A DNA stretch of 64,000 bases from Selaginella tamariscina (lineage: Eukaryota > Streptophyta > Lycopodiopsida > Selaginellales > Selaginellaceae), in assembly GCA_003024785.1 (NCBI GenBank), contig PUQB01000908.1, positions 1 to 64,000 on the forward strand, given 5' to 3'. The position numbers were made by a program, and so were the translations under genes. The notes beneath the pieces were generated by a model. The model was not told where the DNA came from. It was given only the letters and a program-made list of their open reading frames with translations, and did not search any database. Positions 38,501 through 51,869 of this stretch are shown here, piece after piece (within the stretch, counting starts at the first letter, position 1; each line of letters begins with the position of its first letter).

Positions 38501-38785
38501 CGAGCAACCAACGTCGAATGGATGTGCCGGCGGGGAATGGGGGCGGCTCAGGCGCAGAGTTGATCTCCTCCAGCGCTTGACGCAGGCGCGCCGGGAGTGC
38601 TGTGAATGGAGAGCGAGAGAGAGAGAGATAATCAGTCAGTCGGAGCTAGAAGGTTCTAAGCGCATACGCAGAGATAGACGTTTTGTTCGCGGCAGAAACT
38701 TGCCGCAGCCATACTTCGCCTCCAGCTTCTCTGGCGTGAAGCTGCTTTCTTCAGGAGGGTGATCGTGCCGCAAGACTCTCACCAT
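35520..38785 (-). pseudogene. CRN-like NTPase/REase gene, copy 3 (many breaks)
   Basis: The gene structure is the same, and every domain can be recognised in pieces: P-loop, minisatellite (37553-37662), Walker B, REase-like motif and C-terminal tail ending PDLLDIIF. The copy is interrupted in many places, probably eight or more. The surrounding non-coding DNA of this unit shows the same excess of small deletions, so this may reflect consensus quality rather than decay. Exon 4 here has a single donor, the unduplicated state of the 27-bp repeat. Confidence 0.65.
37553..37662 (-). repeat. 15-bp coding minisatellite, copy 3
   Basis: About seven units with irregular lengths, immediately before Walker B. 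Confidence 0.9.
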
Positions 38786-41700
38786 CTGCGAGAGGAAAAC
38801 CTAGTAGAAGGAACTAGGGTAATTTCAAACAGTGCGGGATGAATCGGAACCCACGTCAGGAAAGTGATGGCAGCATGTGGGCTGAGATGAGATTAGAGAA
38901 TTGGGGCGGTGGCGGAGCGATCAGCTACCATTCCCCGGGGGAAAGAAAAGGGCGTCGTTTAGGGCCTAGAGCGCAAATTAATTTGAATGACTAGATCTTC
39001 TTATGAGTGCCTAATTAAGTAAGGAAATGAAAAATAACCATTTTTTAGCCTTCATGTTAGTTAAAATTAAAGTTACGTGTTTTAACCTACAACTTTTACA
39101 ATATCATCGATGAAGAAAACACCCAGGGGTTCACTTAGTATAAATGGTCCAGACCATGTGCATCCATAATGTTAAAAGTTTATGCTGTGTGCTCTCTGAC
39201 ATATTGAACAGTACACTACTCCAATAGGTTATCAACTTGTGATATCTGAAATAGTTTTGTGCTGCATGGCACATGATGACAGGTGGCTTAGCATGTGTAG
39301 CATTTTCTTGTGGACACGTGTTCACCGTTAGTTCTATGATGTTTTTGGTATTATATTTATGTTTTTAATATCGATTTTGCCATATTTCCAACTGAATCAT
39401 TTATGCTATATTTTTAAAATTCGAATTTTACAAATAAATTTATTTAGTTATGCTTGAACACAGTATATACTTTAAATACACATTGTGAGGGTGTGTTGAG
39501 AATCCTGATTGCCTGCATACAAATACATATGGATGTACTTGATACATGAGTATAAATGGGTGATAATCCGCCAAAGGACAGAACATGGACTCTGACCAAG
39601 GACAGGAACCAGACTCCAAGTCCTAAGTTGGCCAACCTGCGCGCACGCCCGTGTGTGTGTGTGTGTGTGTGTGTGTATAGAGAGAGAGGGGAAATGGAAA
39701 CTAATTTCAACCACAACGAGGATAGAGATTTCTTTAAACAATCGGTCTCTTCTGTGTTTGCTCACATGATACAATGTGTGTGTGTGTGTGTGTTAAAATA
39801 ATAAATCTGTATTCTCGGCCGGTGCTGAAGGTTTCAATGATGGGCAAATGATTTCACTACGGACGGATTACCACTAAGTACATAGTCTTGGATCGTGATA
39901 TGCCCTATGGAAAATGACATAAGTAGTGGGAATGATCTTACAAAAAAAGAAACAATATAAAATAAATAAAACAGTAAATCATCTGTTTCACAAAAAAGAA
40001 ATTTAATTATATGTCCTTTGGAATTAAAATATTGTGGGTACATGTGTTTATTTGACAATAATATTCTTTATTAAATTGATAAGTTTGTGTGAACAAGACT
40101 TTGAAACAGTAATTATGATTATTTATAAATAAATATCATGATTTGTCAAGAACTTCAAATCATTGATATTAGGAGTATTGGATGACATTAACAAAAGAAT
40201 TTAAAATAGTCATTTTCTTATAAATATTATGTTGAATACTTAAATGAGTGATAATGCAAATATACACCTAACATAATGCTCATGGCCATAATAATTATAA
40301 TGTGTTTAAATTTTTCGTTAAGTGGTAGTGTGGATTGACAATAATGAATTATATTGACATGCAAGCCGTTAAAGCTAATGTAGTTTACCCAAAGCAACTT
40401 AAAAAATTAATACAAATTAATTTAATATCAAGGTCACCACCATTTTAAGCATATTATGTATATACATATGCCATATAAGACACATTGTGTATTGGAAGAA
40501 TAACGTAGACATTTTGGATTCTTATTTGAAACTTTAAGTTTCATTGTTGCAATACTTAGGAGTTGCAATATCGGAGCCTAGGTAATGTACATTTAACAAA
40601 AGATTGACATCAATTTAAAAACAAGAATAAATGAAGTAATGTCAGGTGTGTTCATTATATATCAAAATAGCTATATATTAATATGATACATATATATTCA
40701 TTATTAATGTTAATGAAGCAAATTTTTAGACTTTAAAAATCCTTAAATACCATATGCAGTACAACATTATAAAGATTGATAACTTCATCCTTAATGAAGT
40801 AAACTTTATATTGTGTGTTTATATAATATATACATATATATAACTTTCTTGTTTTATTTTAACATTAATAATTTGTGAAATGTAAATAACAATGCAACAT
40901 TAAAGAACTTTAATTGTTAATTGAATGTTATATTCTTATTCAAGTAATTTAAAAGTTTTTACTTATTTATATATTATAAAATGTTTTGGTATTTCTTTCA
41001 TTATTAAGTGTTTATTTTATTATGTATGGAAATGCCTAGATAAGCATATTCATGTATATGCCTACATTGTGTGTGTATACATGTGTGCACCTCTCTCTTA
41101 TGTAATTTTACATGTATGATATGTCTTTTTTTTTATATATCTAGACTTTTAAATATATGCATAAATTTAAAAATCTCTCTTTCTCTCTCTCTCACACACA
41201 CATACTATTCTTATATAACATACATAATATTTAATATTTATTTATATAATCTCATACATTTCTATAGTGATGAAAAGAAGCCAAATATAACTATATAAAT
41301 AATTATACATATTTAATGTGAAAGTAAAAAATGTACAAACCCCATGTTTAATTAATCATTCACATTGACCAACAAACTAAATAGTAGAATTACTATGTAT
41401 TTACTAATAAAGCATTTTTATATATTTTGTTGTGCTTGTCTTTCCAACTGTAGAGTTAAAGTCTAGATTTTTTATTAATTTGAATTATGTGCAAGTAAGT
41501 TGCAAACTCAACTCTTAAGTCATAAATATCAATAGTTGTTACATATGTCTCATGCAACACAAGTTTCTTCAAAACCTTGTGAACAGATTCTAAATATTCT
41601 TGATACATACTTGTTTTATGTGTGATGTCATAGTGTTAACAATCTCATCCTATCTACTAACATATCTTCTAAAAGATTTGTGCTTCTAAGTTTGATGAGA

Positions 41701-42396
41701 GAAGTGGCTTATATTCATTAAATTCAAGTTGATAAGCACTCACATATTGTGCAAGTTGGAAAACTAACAATTGCATACTAGGGTTATACATATAACAAGC
41801 TTGTGCCACTTTCGAAGTCACCCTTTTTTCTTATGAAGATATTATTGATATAAACTTGTGATGTGCATAGCTTTGACTTATTTGTAGCATGGCCAAATTT
41901 AATGATTTTATCTTTCTAAGACTTAACTTTTGCAAAATGTTCCTACTTCTTATATTATAACAAGCTGTATAATTCCTGAAAGGTACTCACCATTCAAAGC
42001 ATAAAATTATTTTTATGAATTTACTTTTGTGTCCCAACATCGACATGTTACACCTAGTTATTTACAACAATGTGCTTAATGGTATAATGAAATTTTGGGA
42101 CACTCAACAAGTGGTTATATGGTTGGGTTTTAATAAGATATTGGTATCAAGCTAGGAGCAAGTGAAGTAAGGCCAGGTGCATTTCATTATCTCTCCTAAT
42201 AGTTATTTTGTATATATATATATATAATATATATTATATAATATTCATAATTGATGTTAATGAAGCAAATTTTCACGCTTTGAAAATTTATGAAGATTAT
42301 ATACACTGCAACATTATAAAGATTAGTAACCGCATCCATAATAAAGTAAATTTTTTATATACATGTCAATGCTGTCTTTATGTGATATTATATATA

Positions 42397-42456
<60 letters not shown>

Positions 42457-43668
42457 ACTTCCTTTTTTAACATTAACAATTTGTAAAATGCTAGTAGTGA
42501 TGCAAAATTAAAGATCGTTTAATTGTTAATTGAATGACAAAAATATACGAATTTTTATAATAAAAGAATTTATTTCAATTTACATCACTAATGATATAAT
42601 TCAAAAATCTTTAAGAATATACCATTATTATTATTGAAAATTATAAGATTATGACATGGATATTAAGAATTTTCCCATGGGATGTGTAATAAAACTGAAA
42701 AATATAATTATATGTACAATATGACATTCCTTATTTGATTTGTGTAATGACTTTCTTTAATAGAGAGGGTATATTACATTTATAAGCTTGGGTAAATACA
42801 TGTGTAACATACCCTTATACAACATCACTAACATAAACAATAATGATGTAGAAGTATTCATTTTATTTATTTATTTATTTATTCTTAATCTCAAAATAAT
42901 TTTAAGAATATCCTTGGCACCTAAGACAAATATTCATTTAGAATTTCTTTTATTATTTTCATTTGTTTATGTTTAATATATTATATAAACTTTAGAACGC
43001 TTATATATGTAAATACATGCATACTTACATAAATTTCTATATATATTCTAAATATACCATATATAAATAAGTGAAGATCTTATGATTTTCTTTTATAAAT
43101 GATAATTAATATATACTAATACAGTAAATGATTCTTCTACACTTACATAATGTAAATACATATATAATTGTATATATATGTATGTATGCATATATTATTT
43201 TAATAAGATTTTGTCATAATTACATTTTTACTATGTTGAGTGTTAATATGAATCATTCATGCATGTTGAAATAAATTGTACATCCATTTTGTGATGCTTA
43301 ATAACAATAAAGATATAATGTCTTCATGAATTTACTCTTATGTGTTTTATCATCATTAGTTTCATATTAAGTTTTCTTATTTAAATGTTTAATATAAATT
43401 TATTACTGAGGTCATATTATATAAAACTATAAATAATTGTCACATTCTTACTTCATTAATTTAATATTTTAATTGATAAAAACATTATGCATGTTGCAAT
43501 TTGTAATATCTTATTATCTTTACACTCAATTGTTAACGAAAGCTTAACTACAAAATAAAAAATTATAATTATTATAAAAAGTAATATATTATACATAGTA
43601 TACCAATATTATGTAAAAACTACTCTATTAAATATTATTAATAATACAAATATGAACACATACACATA
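38786..43668. other. AT-rich non-coding DNA, unit 4
   Basis: Upstream flank of CRN-like copy 3, with neither MITE. GT arrays lie at about 39651-39676 and 39776-39793, and TA arrays at about 42211-42243 and 42389-42457. A shortened form of the ACGGACGGAT...ACATAGTCTTG segment (about 39860-39890) links it to units 2, 5 and 6. No coding sequence seen. Confidence 0.8.
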
Positions 43669-45400
43669 CCAAAGGGCCAACACGTGGCAACACATGGCTG
43701 CCAGGTGGCCATTTGGCGTCATCACCCTGTGTGAGCAACGCTAAGTTTCCCAGAACAACCCCAACGACCCTAGGGTTAGACTCTAATGCCCAAGTGGACA
43801 GGAGACTTAGGGTTTAGCCTAAGTCTCCCTAGAGTGTCTACCCCCAAAACCCTTGAGGGATAACCCTAGTTGATTTAGGGTTTAGCCTAAGTCTCCCTAG
43901 AGTGTCTGCCCCCAAAACCCTTGAGGGATAACCCTAGTTGACTTAGGGTCTTGCCCTAGAAGACCTAGACAGGCTCATGCCCTAACCCCCATCAGTGTTC
44001 CACACATACCCCTAGACAGAGCTAAGGCATCGTCACTTACCCCTTGAGAATCACCCTCATCCGGGAGTACAACCCCTTTAGGGCGACAAGGGGTACCCTG
44101 AACCACGACTAACCCCTAAGGTTTGAGTGGCCAAGTTATACCCTAGACCTAGAGCTAGTACTTAATGAGGACACGAGTGTGCGCCGTAGGCGAACACGAG
44201 TGTCTTGCTAAGCAAACTCCCTAAGGCTAGGTTTGGGATAACCCTAAGCACATGACCTTGCGAGTGCCTCACGAAAGGGCTCCTGCTAACATGTTTAGGT
44301 TGTTCAACCCTTGAATTCCAAGGAGAACACTCCCCTAGCCAAGTGTGCCAAAGCACACCTAGTTATGAGACCTAACCTCCCTTGAGCGGATGCCCAAGGC
44401 TTAGCACCCTAGTGCAAGCACAAGCATGTCTGTTTGCTAAAGTATCCAACCCCTTGGCGACAAGCCCATGACATAACCCCAAAGGGCGTGCCTCAGGCGT
44501 TGTACCATGTGACGTTTAGCCCAGTGTCACATCTCCATGTGACACTGCCTTCCCCGATGTGGGCTATCATGCCATAGCCCTTAGATTCAAGAGTTGCACC
44601 AAGTACCACAAACGTGGCTCCTAAATGCCAACTCTAGAACCCCTCTATGAACCCTCAGGAACCAAGTAACGTGAACCTGTCAAACAAGATCCCACGCCCA
44701 CAGTTGGACAAGGACACGGATGTGCCTTGCTTGGCCGTGAGTGCTAGCTTGACGTGGAGGAGGAGGCTGGAGACAAGCCTCAACCTCTGCCTCTTGGAAC
44801 GTGCATTCCGACAAGACCTCCCAGGCATGGATTCGCCAACGTTAAGGGTAAGCTACCCCGAAGGTGGGACGTACCCCTGGCATCTGGAAGTTAGGGCGGC
44901 ACAACAGAGGGTTGTGCCTTGACGACACAAGCTAGAGCTTGCACCGGGAGAAGAGTAACGAGCTCAGTCATGAACCCAGGAACCCTCGCTCCTATATACT
45001 ACCTTATTTATGTGACAGAGGCCCCCCCCCTATTTTCCTGTTTACATAAGTGGGCTAGCACTGAAATCTCATTCCCAGAGGGAACATACTTGGTGAGTTA
45101 TCCATCAACCCCTAAACCCTAACCTGTCAAACCTAGGGGTATTTCTAAGCATATCCGACATGTCGAACTCACCGGAACTAGCCATTAATCCAACCGGGAC
45201 ACGGAAAACGAGGGTAAGAGTTTTTTAGAAGGTAAGTGCTACCTTCGCTTAGAGTTTCTCGAGATATCTAAGGACAGCCGGCCGGACTACCCCTAAACAC
45301 TTAAGTGCACTAAGCGGGGCTGTTTCTCACTACATCTAGGGCTTGTCAACATAGTACAGTAGGTAACAACAGTCAACGTCCAAAGTAAAGAGGAGTCATA
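43669..45400. repeat. GC-richer non-coding block, unit 4
   Basis: Same block as at 7019-8746, with the 68-bp duplication at 43804-43939. Confidence 0.6.
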
Positions 45401-46140
45401 ATAAAAACTATGACACACATGTATATGTGCACATGCATATGTTTATGTGGCATTTTATAAGCTTTTTACTTATTTTAGTATATTTTATCATTCTTAATCA
45501 TTTATATTAAATATATTTAATTGTTATTATTATTATTATTATTTGTAATATGCATGTAAATGATAGTAAAGAAGCCTTTATTGATGTAATTAATTATAAA
45601 TCAACTTAAACTTTGATTTATAAGAATATTATAAGTAAAATATATTGTGTTTGGTGTTGTGCAAAGGATTTAATAAGGATAAATAAATTGAACATATAAA
45701 AATTAGTCTTGGTTTCAATTTCAATCTATTGCATATTATAAAGATTAATAATTATTCATAATATCTTCTTAATATTTAATTATTTTTCCTTTTTCATTTT
45801 TGAATTTGTATTTATAATAGTAATAAGCTTTAGAATTCACTTCCTCTTATTAATTTAAAAAAAAAGAATTAATAAATAAATCAATATGGTGTTATATTGA
45901 TAATTTAGAAACGTATTATAAATTGAGCTTTAACTTATTAAATATACACATAATCATATTAATTAAAAAAAAAATTAAAAAAGAAAAAAAGAAATGACAT
46001 ATACATGTATGTCTTATTAAACAAACATACATAGAGTGAATTAACTCATATGATTTGTTTAAGTTCGAATGTAAAAAAAAACCTTATGTTTATAACACAC
46101 CTACACATAAACAAATTGAAATGTAGTCACTCACCTAATT
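45401..46140. other. AT-rich non-coding spacer, unit 4
   Basis: Same spacer as at 8747-9491; nothing coding seen. Confidence 0.7.
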
Positions 46141-46769
46141 TTATAAGCATTGAAATAAGCATTTATTAAGTAATTTTTTTATTTTTATTTTTATTTTTGT
46201 TAAAATCGATATCAATTTTAGTATGTACATGCATGTCTCCCTTGTCTTCTCAGCATCTCTCTCCTTCCCCCTCTCCCTGGCTCCAGCGAGTGCCTCCCTT
46301 GTCTTCTCAGCACTCTCCTTCGTCTTTTCACCCATCTACGTTCACCAAAAGAACCTACGTTAGATACACATATGCATGTGCGTGCGTGTGTGAGTGAGTG
46401 AGAGAGAGAGAGTTCCTGAGACAAATTCCTCTGCTGGTTCCTCCATAAAAGTCACTTTAAATACTGAACTTTAATAACATATTTACATTTAAATTTATAT
46501 ACATAACATATACTTACCTGCTGGAAAAAACCACCAGTTTGTTCTTTGGACTGCTGAGTCTTCTCTTTCGTAGCCTGAGAAGCATTGCTTGCAGAATCCT
46601 TAGCATGGCCCATCTTCTCCTGAGCTGACCCTTTAACCTCCTAATTTTGAATTTTAAATAACATAGAAACAAAATTAATACATTTAAAATTGATATTAAT
46701 AAAAAATTAAAAATTCACCTCTTTCTTCTGACCAGCCTCATCCATCTTCTCCTCAGCAGTTCCCTCCAT
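46141..46769 (-). CDS. LEA-like (group 3) protein, copy 4
   Basis: Exon A 46719-46769, exon B 46518-46640 and exon C 46335-46141 are all open and joined in phase 0, as in copy 2 (about 122 residues). The LEA portion is identical to copy 2. The doubtful C-terminal tail differs by a few residues (KIKIKIKKLL against KINKNKKKLL), which supports the view that the tail is not under strong constraint or is intronic. Confidence 0.65.
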
Positions 46770-47543
46770 CTCCTGATATAATATGTTAATTAGTGACACA
46801 TACTGCACTCTCTCTCTTACACACGCACGCACGCACGCACTAATTTTACCTCTTTGTTTTGTAATAAATTTATTAATATGTAATGCAACTACTCAGTAAT
46901 GGTTGAAAACTTATTAAACAGGAATATACAACTTACCTTGCCCACAACCGGCAGAAGATTTTTGCTCAAATTTTAACCCGATATTGAACAGCCTTATAAT
47001 TTAGGTGACAAATTAATTCTGGTTAGTTTTATTTTTCTGTTAATAAAATTTAAAAAAACCATTTCAATGTTTTTATTTACATGCCCAAAAGTAACTATTC
47101 TACCCTACAAGAAAAACATTCGATGGTAGACAGAGACGATGCTTATGCCCAAACAAAATTTATTGGCTCGTAAAGACTCTAGTTACAAAGAATTATGGAA
47201 ACAAGATATACTCCATAAAGCATAAAGCTAAACGGGATGCTTGAAGACGATGGAGAACAGCATGTTTCAATTGCAAGAGTACCAGAAATTTAAATGTAAA
47301 TTTGTCATGTAAAAGCTTTAATTTATAGTTTTTTTTTAATCTCTTCATATTGCCTTTGGCCCAAGGTATCCTTCAGTCGTCGTTGTAGCGCTTGTGTAAA
47401 GTTAGTTACACTTTAATACGTTATTTCCAAGAAATAAAAGAAAGAGGAAAACAGAACAAAGTGATGGAGGCTCAGTCTGATCCATCTCCCAGTTCCAGCC
47501 ACATTTTCTTGTTAAAACTAGGTTTCTATTAGCCATTATTAAA

Positions 47544-47551
47544 TACGTGGC
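47544..47551. promoter_or_regulatory. ABRE-like TACGTGGC, unit 4
   Basis: Same element and relative position as in unit 1. Confidence 0.4.
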
Positions 47552-47657
47552 AAAGCTAGAAATTCTAACCTAGCCCTCAATGCACTTAAAAGCTGAGTAC
47601 AGATAATTCACAAGCTTTTAAGAACATAATAATAATGATAATATCAACATGTATATT

Positions 47658-50600
47658 TTAGAATATTATATCAAGTAGATCCGGTTCATAAACTTTTTTC
47701 CCAACCTTTCGCAGCTTGAAGTAGTTGCTGAAATTATGCCGCACAATCTTCCCTCTCTTCTCATCGACTTCGAGCTCATCTTCCACCTTGAAGAATGCGT
47801 CGCACATCTTCTCCAGCTCAGCGGAGACCCGTCCCTGTCCCTGTCCCTGATCTCAGGACAAACAGAAGAGACTTTAAGGCAAATGACACCGTAAAATGAA
47901 TGACATACCTGCAGGAATGGGAATCGTACACCCCGAAGAACGAGCACCTTTGAATCCTCAGTTATATCCACCTGAAAACAACACAGTAGAACCAACAGCA
48001 GTTTTGAATCGTGCTATACCTCATGCTCAACAGCTGCTTTCCCCTTGACGTGAAGGTACAAGCCGCACTCGTCTCCAAGCTTGATTTCCTCCTGCTTTGC
48101 CACAGTGGTCCGCTGCTTCTTGAGAGGCCTAAAAAAAACAACAGTCGCGATCGAGTGTAAACTCAAATCAAACTGACCTGCCCTCGTCAAAATGTTCCAT
48201 GAGGCCGGGCTCCCAGAGCTCTTGGAGCTCTTCAGCTTCATCCTCATCAGCAAGTTCTTTATTTTTTAAACGCGCAACCTTCGCTGCAGCTCTTTCCGGG
48301 GGAGGGCTGCAAAGAAAAGAATGAATGCAGCTGAGATACACGGGAGAGAAACAAGCTTACCCGTCATGCTTGAAAGTACTTGCCTGCTCGGGCCTGAAGT
48401 CCAAAATAAAACATTTAAGTTTTGATTTAACACAATGACAACAAACATACTTGCTGGTCTCCGCCCAACAAACATACTTGCTGGTCTCCGCCTCTGTGGA
48501 CTTGCTTGTTTCTTCTTTTTCTTTGACCTTCGGGGTCCTGGAAAAAACAAACTGAAGTTGGCACTGAGGCAAGAACACAAGCTTACCAGGAGGAAAGACA
48601 TGCTAAAAGCTTTTCAGCTTTCACAGCATCGGCTTGCCTGTTTCGGATCTGAACAGGCACAGCTCGCATCCGACCTGGATCCAGTTGGTACTTGCCATCC
48701 GGTCCTGGAACGAGCCAGGGCAACAGAACGTCGAACCCCGCTTGGTTTCTTTGCGGGATGATGGCAAACCCGCAAAGAAAACAGAAGAGGAGAAGCTTCC
48801 TGCTTATTTCCTTCCTGTTGAGGAACATGAAACGGTTGAAAAAAATGAAGCCTTTGGCCGTCACCTTGCGGCTACAGAGCACCGACAGGAAGCTGGCCAG
48901 GGGCACCGGGTGGCTATACATCTCGTGCTCCCCAGACTGCTTGAGCCTGCAACAATGATGCATGGCCAGCACCAGCAGCAGCCTCCCCACAATCTCTCCT
49001 CGTGGCCCCTCCACAACAAAGGCTTGCTTCAATACCCCACCCATGCTTTGGAGAAGAAGAACCAGCACCTCCACATTGGCCAAGATCTGACCCGCCGCCT
49101 CGCCCAGGATCGGCTCTATCACGTCAGCAGTGAAGATACGCTCCCGATCCCCACTTACGTGACTCACACTGCGCATATGGCCAGCCACCATGTGTTGGGC
49201 GAGGTCCGCCCACGCAGCCACCTCCAACCCGGCCACCACCCCGATGATGGCCGTTGCCATTGCCTGAATGATCATGCTCTTTTCTGGTGGGACCTCCGTC
49301 TTTTCCAGACTCACCAGAGACACCCCGTTCAACAGCTTCTGGCTGGCGAACTTCACTGCACCCTTCAGGGACACATTGTTTCCAAACAGAGCACGCCAGA
49401 GCGGGCGCCCCATCTTGAAGAGCTCCCTTATAAAGTCTTCCGAAACAGCAGCCACATCCTTCTGCTCCGACATCAGGCGCTTCAGCTTGTCCGGCTCCCT
49501 GTGCGCGCTTCCCACCATCCACACGGGCTGAAAAAACTTAGCCGCTGGATCCACACCCCGCGCGCTCGGATCGAACATTCTGTGTGGGAAAATAAGACCT
49601 AGCTTTCCTGCTGTGTCAGCCACCAGACCGAAGAGCTTCCTATGGTGGGGTATCGCCGAGAAGAACCTCCTAAAAGCCAAGAACGAACCTGGCCGCTCCT
49701 TGAACAAGGAGGCGGCTTCATCCAGACAGAAGACGACCTTCCTTTCCACGACCTCCCTTTCCACGACCTCCCTTTCCACGACCTTCCTTTCCACGACCTC
49801 CCTTTCCACGACCTCCCTTTCCACGACCTCCCTTTCCAGTGTGAAGACTCCGCTCAGCTTGCCGTCAATCCATTTCCGCAGTTGATCAGGATTCCACTGC
49901 TCTCCGGGAGCAGGAGACTGGTGAGGCACTGTTCCAGTCACTCCTCCTTGAGTTCCTTGTAACTGGTAACACAATGTCAGCCCAAAAACTACAGGAATTC
50001 CAATTGAGATACCTCTGGGACACCTCCTTGTGGAATGACTCCTGCGCCTCCTTCCACTTCTCCGGGTTTTGTCCCTCCTTGGGGAATGACGCCTGCGTCT
50101 CCCTCCACTCCTCCGGGCTTGCGTCCTTTATCTGCAAGAGGATGGCGGCCACCCATGCCGCAATGCAGCGGGGGTCGTTGGTATCGGAAGTCAGCACGTC
50201 GGCAACTGCACTTCGCCCGGGGACGCCCGTCGCGCCGGGGCTCATAAACGAAACGTACGCGACGTGGAAGCCTTTGGTAGCCAGCTCCTGGATCGATCTC
50301 GACTTCCCCCAACCCGAACTCTGCAGCGCCATCGTCCAGGCGGCATGATGTGTGTCAAGCGCCCACTCATTCATGTAGCCATCCACAACACCCCCGAGAT
50401 AGTCCACAACACGCAGAGGATCTTGGTACACTAGGTTCCACCCTCGGGACAGGGCTTCCTTCACACTCCCTGCGACTTGTTCTTGCTCCTCCACCGGAGG
50501 AGGACTCGGGGGAGTTACCAGCAGGAGAGGCTGCACCGGTTCAGCTGCAGCGGCAGCTCTATCTGCCCATTCTTTGTCAGATTCTCGCATCGCAAACTGC

Positions 50601-50969
50601 ACCTCCGTAATCGCTTTATACAATGTCCGCGTCGCTCTTAGCACCTCAGCACTGCCCTCCCCTCATCAATTCTAGCATTCCAATCGAGCAACCAACGTCG
50701 AATGGATGTGCCGGCGGGGAATGGGGGCGGCTCAGGCGCAGAGTTGATCTCCTCCAGCGCTTGACGCAGGCGCGCCGGGAGTGCTGTGAATGGAGAGCGA
50801 GAGAGAGAGAGATAATCAGTCAGTCGGAGCTAGAAGGTTCTAAGCGCATACCGCAGAGATAGACGTTTTGTTCGGGCAGAAACTTGCCGCAGCCATACTT
50901 CGCCTCCAGCTTCTCTGGCGTGAAGCTGCTTTCTTCAGGAGGGTGATCGTGCCGCAAGACTCTCACCAT
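47658..50969 (-). CDS. CRN-like P-loop NTPase + REase-fold protein, copy 4 (about two breaks; reference gene structure)
   Basis: Nine exons on the minus strand: 50852-50969, 50013-50783, 48587-49962, 48451 or 48478 to 48537, 48361-48393, 48178-48306, 48020-48128, 47909-47971 and 47658-47846. All introns are GT-AG, 48-68 nt, giving ~950 codons. Order of parts: N-terminal region with WLLDWNARID (~70-80); Pro-rich linker; Walker A SSGWGKSRS (~195-203); VVERE array (~340-375); Walker B VVFCLDEAASLF (~380); ADTAGKLGLIFP (~410); REase-like GFDVLLPWL (~705) and PVQIRNR (~733), matching the D...QxK/R pattern of CRN-type nuclease domains; a Lys/Glu-rich linker; and an unrecognised tail (~755-950). CRN/RHS NTPases are linked to effectors and to mobile elements. 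Function in this host is unknown. About two interruptions are seen. Confidence 0.75.
48361..48393 (-). other. 33-nt micro-exon (exon 5) of CRN-like copy 4
   Basis: Flanked by GGACTTCAG acceptor and GTAAGCTT donor. It adds the residues PEQASTFKHDG between the Lys-rich exon 4 and exon 6. The same micro-exon is present in all copies. Confidence 0.65.
48439..48492 (-). repeat. 27-bp duplication of the exon 4 splice donor, copy 4
   Basis: Same arrangement as 11789-11842. Possible exon 4 ends are at 48451 and 48478. Confidence 0.85.
49735..49839 (-). repeat. 15-bp coding minisatellite, copy 4 (7 regular units)
   Basis: Exactly 105 bp of GACCTCCCTTTCCAC-type units encoding VVERE/VVERK, directly before VVFCLDEA. 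Confidence 0.95.
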
Positions 50970-51835
50970 CTGCGAGAGGAAAACCTAGTAGAAGGAACTA
51001 GGGTAATTTCAAACAGTGCGGGATGAATCGGAACCCACGTCAGGAAGTGATGGCAGCATGTGGGCTGAGATGAGATTAGAGAATTGGGGCGGTGGCGGAG
51101 CGATCAGCTACCATTCCCCGGGGGAAAGAAAAGGGCGTCGTTTAGGGCCTAGAGCGCAAATTAATTTGAATGACTAGATCTTCTTATGAGTGCCTAATTA
51201 AGTAAGGAAATGAAAAATAAACCATTTTTTAGCCTTCATGTTAGTTAAAATTAAAGTTACGTGTTTTAACCTACAACTTTACAATATCATCGATGAAGAA
51301 AAACACCCAGGGGGTTCACTTAGTATAAATGGTCCAGACCATGTGCATCCATAATGTTAAAAGTTTATGCTGTGTGCTCTCTGACATATTGAACAGTACA
51401 CTACTCCAATAGGTTATCAACTTGTGATATCTGAAATAGTTTTGTGCTGCATGGCACATGATGACAGGTGGCTTAGCATGTGTAGCATTTTCTTGTGGAC
51501 ACGTGTTCACCGTTAGTTCTATGATGTTTTTGGTATTATATTTATGTTTTTAATATCGATTTTGCCATATTTCCAACTGAATCATTTATGCTATATTTTT
51601 AAAATTCGAATTTTACAAATAAATTTATTTAGTTATGCTTGAACACAGTATATACTTTAAATACACATTGTGAGGGTGTGTTGAGAATCCTGATTGCCTG
51701 CATACAAATACATATGGATGTACTTGATACATGAGTATAAATGGGTGATAATCCCGGCCAAAGGACAGAACATGGACTCTGACCAAGGACAGGAACCAGA
51801 CTCCAAGTCCTAAGTTGGCCAACCTGCGCGCACGC

Positions 51836-51869
<34 letters not shown>

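Noticed and set aside
48634-49602. A 322-codon plus-strand open frame, repeated at 24332-25300
   Set aside because: It is antisense to exon 3 of the CRN-like gene, whose minus-strand product carries clear family motifs. The plus-strand product has no recognisable domain and is rich in His/Leu/Arg, as expected of a shadow frame.
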